Assembly: GCF_900591205.1 (NCBI RefSeq)
Contig: NZ_UUPU01000001.1
Location: forward strand, 186,001 to 250,000
Length of the DNA: 64,000 bases
Reading direction: 5' to 3'
Source of the DNA: Pseudomonas viridiflava
GTDB lineage: Bacteria > Pseudomonadota > Gammaproteobacteria > Pseudomonadales > Pseudomonadaceae
Shown: piece after piece, positions 56,985-64,000 of the stretch
Position numbering within the stretch: position 1 is the first letter of the stretch
Layout of the letters: every line of letters starts with the position of its first letter
Notes under the pieces: model-generated
Told to the model about the DNA's origin: nothing
Database searches by the model: none
Seen by the model: only the letters and a program-made list of their open reading frames with translations
Made by a program: the position numbers and the translations under genes

Positions 56985-58655
56985 GTGAAACAGAACTCCC
57001 TGAATGGATGGTTCAAGAGCGGCGCCCCCGGCGTCTGGATCAGCGGTGGCGCGGTGTCCATCGCGGTCATCATGACCATTGGTTTGCTGGCTGTGATTGC
57101 GGTGCGTGGTTTGGGCCACTTCTGGCCGGCCGACCTGATCCAGGCCAACTACAACGTGCCGGGCCAGGAAAACCATATCGTCATCGGCGAAGTGGTGCAG
57201 AAGGAAGAAGTACCTCGCGAGCGCCTGAAAAGCGCGGGCTTGCCGGTGCCGGACCAAGGCCCGGAATTCATGACCCGCGAGCTGATCAAGGTCGGCAACC
57301 GCGACCTGAACGGCAACGACTTCACCTGGATCGTCGGCGAGTGGCTCAAGGACCAGACCACGCCTGCGAACCTGATGACCATCGAGCGTCGCGAGTGGGG
57401 CAATTTCTACGGCACCCTGGTCAACGTCAAGCAAGATGGCAAGGTCATCGCCGAAGGCGAAGCCGCGTGGCCGCAGTTGCAGGCCCGTGTCGACCGCGTC
57501 AACTCGCTGGCCGCCCAGCTCAAGACCCTTGAAAAATCCGATATCGGCGCGATCAACGCCGGCCTGGAACGCATCCGCCTGCACGGTCGCAAACTGGAGC
57601 TGGAAGGCAAGCTCGACGCCGCCGCCCAGGCCGACATGGACGCAGGCCGCGCCGAGCTGAATGCCCGTTACCAGGACATCGAAGCGCGCTTGGCCGACCT
57701 GCACGCCCAGTTCAACCGTGATGCCCTGACGGCCCGCGATGCGAACGGCAAGGAAGTGGAAATCGGCATCGGCAAAGTGGTGCACGCCTACCAGCCGAAC
57801 GCCATGGGCACGCTGACCAAGGTCGGCTTCTACTTCAGTAAGGTCTGGGAATTCCTCAGCGATGACCCACGGGAAGCCAACACCGAAGGCGGGATTTTCC
57901 CGGCGATCTTCGGCACCGTGATGATGACCCTGATCATGGCGATGATCGTGACCCCGTTTGGTGTGCTGGCGGCGGTGTACCTGCGTGAATACGCCAAACA
58001 GAACACCCTGACCCGGATCATCCGCATCGCCGTGAACAACCTGGCCGGTGTACCGGCCATCGTCTACGGTGTGTTCGGCCTGGGCTTCTTCGTGTATGTA
58101 TTGGGCGGCTCGGTGGATCGCCTGTTCTTCGCCGAAGCGTTGCCGGCACCGACCTTCGGCACGCCGGGCCTGTTGTGGGCCTCGCTGACCCTGGCGCTGC
58201 TGGCGGTGCCGGTGGTGATCGTGGCCACCGAAGAAGGCTTGGCGCGGATTCCGCGCACCGTACGTGAAGGCTCCCTGGCACTCGGCGCGACCAAGGCGGA
58301 AACGCTGTGGAAGATCGTGCTGCCGATGGCCAGCCCGGCGATGATGACCGGCATGATCCTCGCCGTGGCCCGCGCCGCCGGTGAAGTGGCGCCGCTGATG
58401 CTGGTAGGTGTAGTGAAACTGGCACCGTCACTGCCGCTGGACGGCAACTACCCGTACCTGCACCTGGACCAGAAGATCATGCACCTGGGCTTCCATATTT
58501 ATGACGTCGGCTTCCAGAGCCCCAACGTCGAAGCCGCACGGCCACTGGTGTACGCCACCGCCTTGCTGCTGGTACTGGTGATCGCCACGCTCAACTTGTC
58601 GGCAGTGTGGATTCGTAACCACCTGCGCGAAAAATACAAAGCGTTGGACAGCTAA
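56985..58655 (+). CDS. pstA: Phosphate ABC transporter permease PstA, extended form
   Basis: 556 residues from GTG behind AAAGG. One membrane helix (about 18-40), a soluble domain of about 225 residues with helical LERIRLHGRKLELEGKLDAA, then the permease core (about 300-545) with REGSLALGATKAETLWKIVLP as coupling loop. Like pstC it is the long Pseudomonas form. Confidence 0.9.
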   Translation: MKQNSLNGWFKSGAPGVWISGGAVSIAVIMTIGLLAVIAVRGLGHFWPADLIQANYNVPGQENHIVIGEVVQKEEVPRERLKSAGLPVPDQGPEFMTRELIKVGNRDLNGNDFTWIVGEWLKDQTTPANLMTIERREWGNFYGTLVNVKQDGKVIAEGEAAWPQLQARVDRVNSLAAQLKTLEKSDIGAINAGLERIRLHGRKLELEGKLDAAAQADMDAGRAELNARYQDIEARLADLHAQFNRDALTARDANGKEVEIGIGKVVHAYQPNAMGTLTKVGFYFSKVWEFLSDDPREANTEGGIFPAIFGTVMMTLIMAMIVTPFGVLAAVYLREYAKQNTLTRIIRIAVNNLAGVPAIVYGVFGLGFFVYVLGGSVDRLFFAEALPAPTFGTPGLLWASLTLALLAVPVVIVATEEGLARIPRTVREGSLALGATKAETLWKIVLPMASPAMMTGMILAVARAAGEVAPLMLVGVVKLAPSLPLDGNYPYLHLDQKIMHLGFHIYDVGFQSPNVEAARPLVYATALLLVLVIATLNLSAVWIRNHLREKYKALDS

Positions 58656-58666
58656 CGCAGTCCCCC

Positions 58667-58753
58667 TGTGGGAGCTGGCTTGCCTGCGATGGCATCACCG
58701 CGGTTTCACTGAAAGACCGCGCCGCCCGCATCGCAGGCAAGCCAGCTCCCACA
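58667..58753. repeat. REP pair between pstA and pstB
   Basis: TGTGGGAGCTGGCTTGCCTG and CAGGCAAGCCAGCTCCCACA enclose about 47 bp. It lies inside the operon, so transcription must pass through it. Confidence 0.9.
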
Positions 58754-58821
58754 GACACAGCATTTGAGTAAGCCGCCCCAGGCGGCTCAATGAAACGAAT
58801 TGGTAGCACAGGGAGCATCCC

Positions 58822-59655
58822 ATGCAACACGACACCCATTCCCACGGCATCAACATGTCTGCCCTGGGTCGCGACAAGCAGAGCCTGAGCCTGGCCCAGG
58901 AAACCGTGGCCATCGAAGTGCCGGGCCTGAGCCTGTACTACGGTGAAAAGCAGGCGCTGTTCGACGTCAGCATGAACATCCCCAAGCAGCGCGTGACCGC
59001 CTTTATCGGCCCGTCCGGCTGCGGCAAGTCCACGCTGCTGCGCACCTTCAACCGCATGAACGACCTGGTGGACGGTTGCCGTGTGGACGGTGCCATCAAC
59101 CTCTACGGCACCAACATCTACCGCAAGGGCGAGGACGTGGCCGAGCTGCGTCGTCGCGTGGGCATGGTGTTCCAGAAGCCCAACCCGTTCCCCAAGACCA
59201 TCTACGAAAACGTGGTCTACGGCCTGCGCATCCAGGGCATCAACAAGAAGCGCATTCTCGACGAAGCGGTTGAGTGGGCCCTCAAGGGCGCGGCGCTGTG
59301 GGACGAGGTCAAGGACCGCCTGCATGAGTCGGCACTCGGCTTGTCCGGCGGCCAGCAGCAGCGTCTGGTGATCGCCCGTACCATCGCGGTGGAGCCGGAA
59401 GTGCTGCTGCTCGACGAGCCCTGCTCGGCACTCGACCCGATCTCGACGCTCAAAGTCGAAGAGCTGATCTACGAGCTCAAGTCCAAGTTCACCATCGTCA
59501 TCGTGACTCACAACATGCAACAGGCGGCGCGAGTTTCCGATTACACCGCGTTCATGTACATGGGCAAGCTGGTGGAATTCGGCGACACCGATACCCTGTT
59601 CACCAATCCGGCGAAGAAGCAGACCGAAGACTATATTACGGGCCGCTATGGCTAG
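58822..59655 (+). CDS. pstB: Phosphate ABC transporter ATPase PstB
   Basis: 277 residues. Walker [10 protein letters not shown], signature LSGGQQQR, Walker [14 protein letters not shown] and switch His in VTHNM are all present. It powers phosphate import with PstCA. GGGAG precedes the ATG. Confidence 0.97.
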   Translation: MQHDTHSHGINMSALGRDKQSLSLAQETVAIEVPGLSLYYGEKQALFDVSMNIPKQRVTAFIGPSGCGKSTLLRTFNRMNDLVDGCRVDGAINLYGTNIYRKGEDVAELRRRVGMVFQKPNPFPKTIYENVVYGLRIQGINKKRILDEAVEWALKGAALWDEVKDRLHESALGLSGGQQQRLVIARTIAVEPEVLLLDEPCSALDPISTLKVEELIYELKSKFTIVIVTHNMQQAARVSDYTAFMYMGKLVEFGDTDTLFTNPAKKQTEDYITGRYG

Positions 59656-59662
59656 TTGGAGC

Positions 59663-59754
59663 AGCTGCAAGCCGCAAGCTTCAAGCGGCAAGTAAAAGCA
59701 GTTCAATGCAACGACACCTATCAACTTGCAGCTTGTAGCTTGTGGCTTACAGCG
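59663..59754. repeat. Imperfect inverted repeat of GCAAGCTGCAAG type, copy B
   Basis: AAGCCGCAAGCTTCAAGCGG on the left and CTTGTAGCTTGTGGCTT on the right form 25-bp arms with three mismatches. It fills the pstB-phoU gap and ends shortly before the phoU ribosome site. Confidence 0.8.
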
Positions 59755-59770
59755 TTTGCGGAGCAAACCT

Positions 59771-60532
59771 ATGATTAGCAAAGAAGGCCTTACCCACCAC
59801 ATCTCCGCGCAGTTCAACGCCGAGCTTGAGGAAGTGCGCAGCCACCTCCTGGCGATGGGCGGGCTGGTGGAGAAGCAAGTCAACGACGCCGTGACCGCGC
59901 TGATCGAGGCCGACTCGGGCCTGGCCCAGCAAGTGCGCGAGATCGACGACCAGATCAATCAGATGGAACGCAACATCGACGAAGAATGCCTGCGCATTCT
60001 CGCCCGTCGCCAGCCGGCGGCGTCCGACTTGCGTTTGATCATCAGCATCTCCAAGTCGGTGATCGACCTGGAGCGTATCGGTGACGAAGCCACCAAAATC
60101 GCCCGCCGCGCCATCCAGCTGTGCGAAGAAGGCGAAGCGCCGCGTGGTTACGTGGAAGTGCGCCACATCGGCGACCAGGTACGCAACATGGTGCGCGATG
60201 CTCTCGACGCCTTCGCCCGTTTCGACGCCGAACTGGCGTTGTCGGTGGCCCAGTACGACAAGATCATCGACCGTGAATACAAGACCGCGCTGCGCGAGCT
60301 GGCGACCTACATGATGGAAGACCCGCGCTCTATTTCGCGGGTCTTGAGCATCATCTGGGTGCTGCGCTCGCTGGAGCGTATCGGCGACCACGCACGCAAT
60401 ATCTCTGAGCTGGTGATCTACCTGGTGCGCGGTACGGACGTGCGGCACATGGGCCTCAAGCGCATGAAGGCCGAAGTTGAAGGTTCAGTCGACCAAATCC
60501 CTAATGTTCCGGGCAAAACTGACGATAAGTAA
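59771..60532 (+). CDS. phoU: Phosphate signalling regulator PhoU
   Basis: 253 residues of two repeated three-helix bundles. The metal-binding motifs ExxxD are in each half (ERIGDEATKIARR and ERIGDHARNISELV). PhoU links PstB to the PhoR kinase and keeps the Pho regulon off at high phosphate. The ATG at 59771 has GGAG upstream. A terminator follows. Confidence 0.96.
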   Translation: MISKEGLTHHISAQFNAELEEVRSHLLAMGGLVEKQVNDAVTALIEADSGLAQQVREIDDQINQMERNIDEECLRILARRQPAASDLRLIISISKSVIDLERIGDEATKIARRAIQLCEEGEAPRGYVEVRHIGDQVRNMVRDALDAFARFDAELALSVAQYDKIIDREYKTALRELATYMMEDPRSISRVLSIIWVLRSLERIGDHARNISELVIYLVRGTDVRHMGLKRMKAEVEGSVDQIPNVPGKTDDK

Positions 60533-60548
60533 GGTTGCCCGAGAAATT

Positions 60549-60575
60549 AACGCCCGGCCTTTGGCCGGGCGTTTT
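60549..60575 (+). terminator. Intrinsic terminator of the pst-phoU operon
   Basis: CGCCCGGCC and GGCCGGGCG form a 9-bp stem with a TTT loop, followed by TTTT. It starts 16 bp after phoU. Confidence 0.92.
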
Positions 60576-60687
60576 CGTTTGTGGCTGAATCGGATGAAAG
60601 AAAGTCCGAACGTGACTGCAGAGTTTTTGGCAAAATGCCATCAGTCAGGCGTTTTGCGTGCCGCCGTTTTTATAGGATGAAGGGTCG

Positions 60688-61596
60688 ATGAGTAAAGTCA
60701 GTGTATTGGTGGTGGATGACGCCTCGTTTATCCGCGATCTGGTGAAGAAGTGCCTGCGCAACTACTTTCCCGGGATCAAGCTTGAAGATGCGGTGAACGG
60801 TAAAAAGGCCCAGGCCATCCTGATGCGCGAGACCTTCGACCTGGTGCTGTGCGACTGGGAAATGCCGGAGATGTCCGGGCTCGAGCTGTTGACCTGGTGC
60901 CGCGAACAGGCGCACCTCAAGGCCATGCCGTTCGTGATGGTGACCAGCCGTGGCGACAAGGAAAACGTGGTCCAGGCGATCCAGGCCGGGGTTTCCGGCT
61001 ACGTCAGCAAGCCTTTCACCAACGAACAGTTGCTGAACAAGGTCAAGCAGGCCCTGCACAAGATCGGTCGCCTCGATGCCCTGGTCGCCAGCGCGCCCAC
61101 CAAGATGAACTCGGCCTTCGGTAACGATTCCCTGAGCGCTTTGACCGGTGGCAAACCCGAAGCTGTGCGTGCGGCCCCTGTGGCGGCGGCTGCCCCCGCG
61201 CCGAACAAGGGCTTGCTGAACAGCCCGCCGGTGCAGGCGCCTTCAGCGGCGCCGGCCGGCGGTCGTGGCCAGGGCCAGTTGCGCCTGTCCAGCGGCACCC
61301 AGCAATGTGTGATCAAGGCGCTGAGCATCAAGGAGGCGCTGCTGGTGGTGCGTCGCGGTGAAGTCCTGCCCCAGGTGCTGGAAAGCGCCGTGTTGGACCT
61401 TGAGCAAGGCGACAACGCCGAAGTTGCCCGCCTCAACGGCTACCTGCACGCCATCGTCGCCTTCGAGCCCAAGCCGGACAGCGACTGGCTGCAACTGACC
61501 TTCCGGTTTATCGACCAGGACGCGCAGAAGCTGGACTACATCTCCCGCCTGATCGCACGCGGTACGGCGCAGAAGCACTTCGTGCCGGGTGCCTGA
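60688..61596 (+). CDS. Response regulator with C-terminal PilZ-like domain
   Basis: 302 residues. A receiver domain (1-125) has the phosphoacceptor Asp in LCDWEMPEM, with acid pocket VDDASF and the Lys of SKPF. A Pro/Ala/Gly-rich linker follows (about 150-195), then a PilZ-like domain (200-302). No canonical RxxxR-DxSxxG motif is obvious, so c-di-GMP binding is uncertain. It follows phoU but has its own promoter region after the terminator. Pseudomonas homologues are always beside phoU. Confidence 0.85.
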   Translation: MSKVSVLVVDDASFIRDLVKKCLRNYFPGIKLEDAVNGKKAQAILMRETFDLVLCDWEMPEMSGLELLTWCREQAHLKAMPFVMVTSRGDKENVVQAIQAGVSGYVSKPFTNEQLLNKVKQALHKIGRLDALVASAPTKMNSAFGNDSLSALTGGKPEAVRAAPVAAAAPAPNKGLLNSPPVQAPSAAPAGGRGQGQLRLSSGTQQCVIKALSIKEALLVVRRGEVLPQVLESAVLDLEQGDNAEVARLNGYLHAIVAFEPKPDSDWLQLTFRFIDQDAQKLDYISRLIARGTAQKHFVPGA

Positions 61597-61613
61597 TTTG
61601 TAGAGCAACATCT

Positions 61614-61668
61614 ATCCAGTGTGGGAGGGGCGGTGCGACGGTTCGACTTGCTCGCTCCCACACTGGAT
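61614..61668. repeat. Inverted repeat after the response regulator gene
   Basis: ATCCAGTGTGGGAG and CTCCCACACTGGAT are perfect 14-bp arms around 27 bp. It looks like a degraded REP element and may act as a terminator. Confidence 0.7.
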
Positions 61669-61741
61669 CTTCATTGCGGCGTACACAGCTGTCATGATCC
61701 CTTGCTAGTCTGCCGCTCAGTCATCCCGACAGGTTCGTGTC

Positions 61742-62413
61742 ATGCGTCTTCGGCTATTGCTGTTCTGCATGTTAGCTTCGGTTGCCACGTCGACCCTGGC
61801 CATGACCCTCTATAAATCCACCGATGCCAACGGCGTGGTGTTTTTCAGCGATCAGCAGACCCCCGGCGCCCAGGCGTTCGTGATCCAGGAGCGCAGGGTC
61901 GAGCCCGTGCGGCCGCCGCTGCGCCAAAGGCCAACCGCGAGTTATCCACAGCAAGCCTACCGCTACCCGCTGCCTTGGCGCGGCGGGCCGTTCCGGCTGA
62001 CCCAAGGGCCCAACGGCAGCTTCAGCCACACCGATGCCAAAAGCCGCTACGCCATGGACATCGCCATGCCCGAGGGCACGCCGATCATTGCGGCGCGCAG
62101 CGGCGTGGTGGTGAAGACCGAGAATAACCAGGCCGGGCGCGGCAACGATGCGTCGGGGAACTTCGTGCGCGTGCAGCACGATGACGGCACCCAGGGCGTG
62201 TACCTGCATCTCAAGCAAGGTTCGGTCAGTGTGCGGGCGGGGCAGCGTGTAGCGGTGGGGAGCCCGTTGGCATTGTCGGGCAATACCGGCAACAGCAGCG
62301 GGCCGCACCTGCACTTTGTGGTGCAGCAAAGTACCGAGGCCGGGCTGGTGTCGATCCCTTACGAGTTCAACCAGCCGGTCGGTACATTGCCCAACTTTGC
62401 GTTGGGCAATTAA
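61742..62413 (+). CDS. M23 family metallopeptidase with DUF4124-like start
   Basis: 223 residues. Signal peptide (LRLLLFCMLASVATSTLA), a DUF4124-type segment (LYKSTDANGVVFFSDQQTPG, about 22-42), a linker, and an M23 domain from about 85. The zinc ligands are SHTDAKSRYAMDI (His and Asp) and PHLHFVV (second His pair). It should cut peptidoglycan cross-links in the periplasm or at the cell surface. It converges on the CorC-family gene. Confidence 0.88.
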   Translation: MRLRLLLFCMLASVATSTLAMTLYKSTDANGVVFFSDQQTPGAQAFVIQERRVEPVRPPLRQRPTASYPQQAYRYPLPWRGGPFRLTQGPNGSFSHTDAKSRYAMDIAMPEGTPIIAARSGVVVKTENNQAGRGNDASGNFVRVQHDDGTQGVYLHLKQGSVSVRAGQRVAVGSPLALSGNTGNSSGPHLHFVVQQSTEAGLVSIPYEFNQPVGTLPNFALGN

Positions 62414-62416
62414 GGG

Positions 62417-63757
62417 TCAGTCCAGCAACAGGACCTTGGCCAGCACGATCTTCGGACCTTTCATCTTCTTGATGATGATCCGCAAGCCTTCAACCTCCAG
62501 CACTTCTTCCTCTTCCGGCACCCGCTTGAGGGTGTCGTAGATCAGCCCGGCCAGGGTTTCGGCTTCGATGTGGTCCAGGTCGACGCCCAGCAGGCGCTCC
62601 ACCTTGAACAGCGGCGTGTCGCCACGCACCAGCAACTTGCCCGGCTGGTAGGCGAGGATGCCGCGCTCGGCCTTGCGGTGTTCGTCCTGGATATCGCCCA
62701 CCAGCACTTCCAGCACGTCTTCCATGGTCAGGTAGCCGATGATCTTGCCGTCGGCTTCTTCCACCAGGGCGAAGTGCGCGCCGCCTTTGCGGAACTGCTC
62801 CAGCAGTTGCGACAACGGCATATGGCGCGACACGCGCTCCAGCGGGCGGGTCAGCTCGGCCAGGTTGAACGACTCGGGGATGTGGTCCAGAGCCGCCAGT
62901 TCCAGCAGCAGGTCCTTGATGTGCAGCAGGCCCACGAACTCGTTACGCACCGCGTCATACACCGGGTAGCGGCTGAATTTGTGGCGACGGAACAGCGCAA
63001 GGATTTCTTTGAGCGGGGCGTTGAAGTCCAGGGTCACCAGGTCTTCGCGGGAATTGGCCCAGTCCACCACTTCCAGCTCGCCCATTTCCACGGCCGAAGC
63101 CAGTACGCGCATGCCTTGGTCGCTCGGGTCCTGGCCACGGCTGGAGTGCAGGATCAGCTTGAGTTCTTCGCGGCTGTAATGGTGCTCATGATGCGGGCCA
63201 GGCTCGCCTTGACCGGCGATGCGCAGGATGGCGTTGGCGCTGGCGTTGAGCAGGTAGATCGCCGGGTACATGGCCCAGTAGAACAGGTACAGCGGCACTG
63301 CCGTCCACAGCGAGAGCAATTCTGGTTTGCGAATCGCCCAGGATTTGGGTGCCAGTTCACCGACCACGATGTGCAGGTAGGAAATCACAAAGAACGCGGC
63401 AAAGAACGAAACGCCCTTGATCACTTCCGGCGATTCGACACCCACGGCGCCCAGCAGCGGCTCGAGGATGTGCGCGAAGGCCGGCTCGCCGACCCAGCCC
63501 AGGCCCAGGGAGGCGAGGGTAATACCCAGCTGGCAGGCCGACAGGTAGGCGTCGAGCTGGCTGTGCACGGTGCGCAGGATCTGCCCGCGCCAGCCGTTCT
63601 TGTGGGCGATGGCCTCGACCCGGGTGGCGCGCAGTTTGACCATGGCAAATTCCGCCGCAACGAAGAAACCGTTGAGCAGTACCAGGACCAGTGCAAAAAG
63701 AATCATGCCGAAGTCGGCGAAGAGTGTGGCGAAGGTGATACCAGGGGAAGGGTCCAT
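62417..63757 (-). CDS. CNNM/CorC (HlyC) family membrane protein
   Basis: 446 residues. The N-terminal DUF21 domain (about 1-190, four membrane helices, NGFFVAAEFAMVKLRATRVE) precedes a CBS pair (about 215-340) and a CorC_HlyC domain (about 355-440). Such proteins are linked to magnesium or cobalt export and to tolerance of damage. The ATG at 63757 puts the first helix at the usual place; upstream frame extension lacks support. Confidence 0.88.
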   Translation of the reverse strand: MDPSPGITFATLFADFGMILFALVLVLLNGFFVAAEFAMVKLRATRVEAIAHKNGWRGQILRTVHSQLDAYLSACQLGITLASLGLGWVGEPAFAHILEPLLGAVGVESPEVIKGVSFFAAFFVISYLHIVVGELAPKSWAIRKPELLSLWTAVPLYLFYWAMYPAIYLLNASANAILRIAGQGEPGPHHEHHYSREELKLILHSSRGQDPSDQGMRVLASAVEMGELEVVDWANSREDLVTLDFNAPLKEILALFRRHKFSRYPVYDAVRNEFVGLLHIKDLLLELAALDHIPESFNLAELTRPLERVSRHMPLSQLLEQFRKGGAHFALVEEADGKIIGYLTMEDVLEVLVGDIQDEHRKAERGILAYQPGKLLVRGDTPLFKVERLLGVDLDHIEAETLAGLIYDTLKRVPEEEEVLEVEGLRIIIKKMKGPKIVLAKVLLLD

Positions 63758-63914
63758 GATGGGGTTTTGCAGGTTCCGTGTGTTCAATAAGGGGTGGCAA
63801 AAGGGCCTGAAAGGCAGGCGCAAGTCGGCCAATGTAGCGGCTGACGGGGCGCTTGCCTAGTGCCCGCTGCCGGGCGGGGCAAGGAATGTATGCTTGGAAA
63901 CGATGCAAATCCAA

Positions 63915-64000
63915 TGTGGGAGGGGGCTTGCTCCCGAATGCGGTGGGTCAGTCAACACATTCATAGCTGACCCACCGCTTTCGCGAGCAAGCCCGCTCCC
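63915..64000. repeat. REP pair cut by the right window edge
   Basis: TGTGGGAGGGGGCTTGCTCC on the left faces GCGAGCAAGCCCGCTCCC, which is cut at the window end. The two halves are different variants. The interval 63758-63914 shows no gene. Confidence 0.85.

Noticed and set aside
55623..57785. Long open frame of 720 codons antisense to pstC/pstA
   Set aside because: It lies wholly antisense to two well-supported genes. Its high His/Asp/Gly content is typical of GC-rich shadow frames.

Overview
The window reads as chromosomal DNA of a Pseudomonas of the fluorescens group. It is GC-rich and densely coded. It carries at least nine copies of the fluorescens-type REP pair (GTGGGAGC/GGGCTTGC class). 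From memory, its gene order matches the arm of Pseudomonas chromosomes just counter-clockwise of oriC, running outward from the PA5541-like end to the PA5362-like end. No rRNA, tRNA, CRISPR array, prophage or insertion sequence was found.

Region 1 (1-11.2 kb) is a zinc-starvation island. A seven-gene operon on the minus strand (folE2, three zinc-type ABC transporter genes, hisI, gamma-carbonic anhydrase, pyrQ) diverges from an amidase gene across a near-perfect Zur box at 6123-6140. A second perfect Zur palindrome at 7868-7882 separates a small secreted protein gene from dksA2, zigA, a DUF1826 gene and a second COG0523 GTPase gene. The logic is zinc capture plus paralogues that replace zinc-dependent enzymes. 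Region 2 (11.2-29.7 kb) is housekeeping: pdxY, a thioesterase, a Kef-type antiporter, a SUKH protein, a Tim44-domain protein, uvrD, a GGDEF/EAL protein, an RpiR/HexR-type regulator, pycR and the two-subunit pyruvate carboxylase, ending with an autotransporter barrel.

Region 3 (29.8-42.6 kb) is more accessory. It holds a frameshifted gene remnant, a PaiB plus two-GNAT operon divergent from a MocR regulator, a 1547-residue dermonecrotic-toxin-like protein, a polyamine-binding protein with an acetylpolyamine deacetylase, an AraC regulator and a cytosolic asparaginase. The mocR linker carries a 12-bp periodic array of DnaA-box-like sequences.

Region 4 (42.7-53.3 kb) has an alanine/glycine symporter, aspA with a divergent LysR gene, and purEK behind a long structured leader that ends in a terminator. 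Small envelope proteins, a mutarotase, a thioesterase and an MHS transporter follow. Region 5 (53.4-64 kb) is the Pho locus: pstS, pstCAB and phoU with Pho boxes before pstS and pstC, then a response regulator, an M23 peptidase and a CorC-family protein.

The least explained signals are the DnaA-box-like array in mocR, three perfect DnaA boxes in the second COG0523 gene, the purE leader, dioxygenase-like residues in the DUF1826 protein, and the unclassified C-terminus of the giant toxin-like protein.
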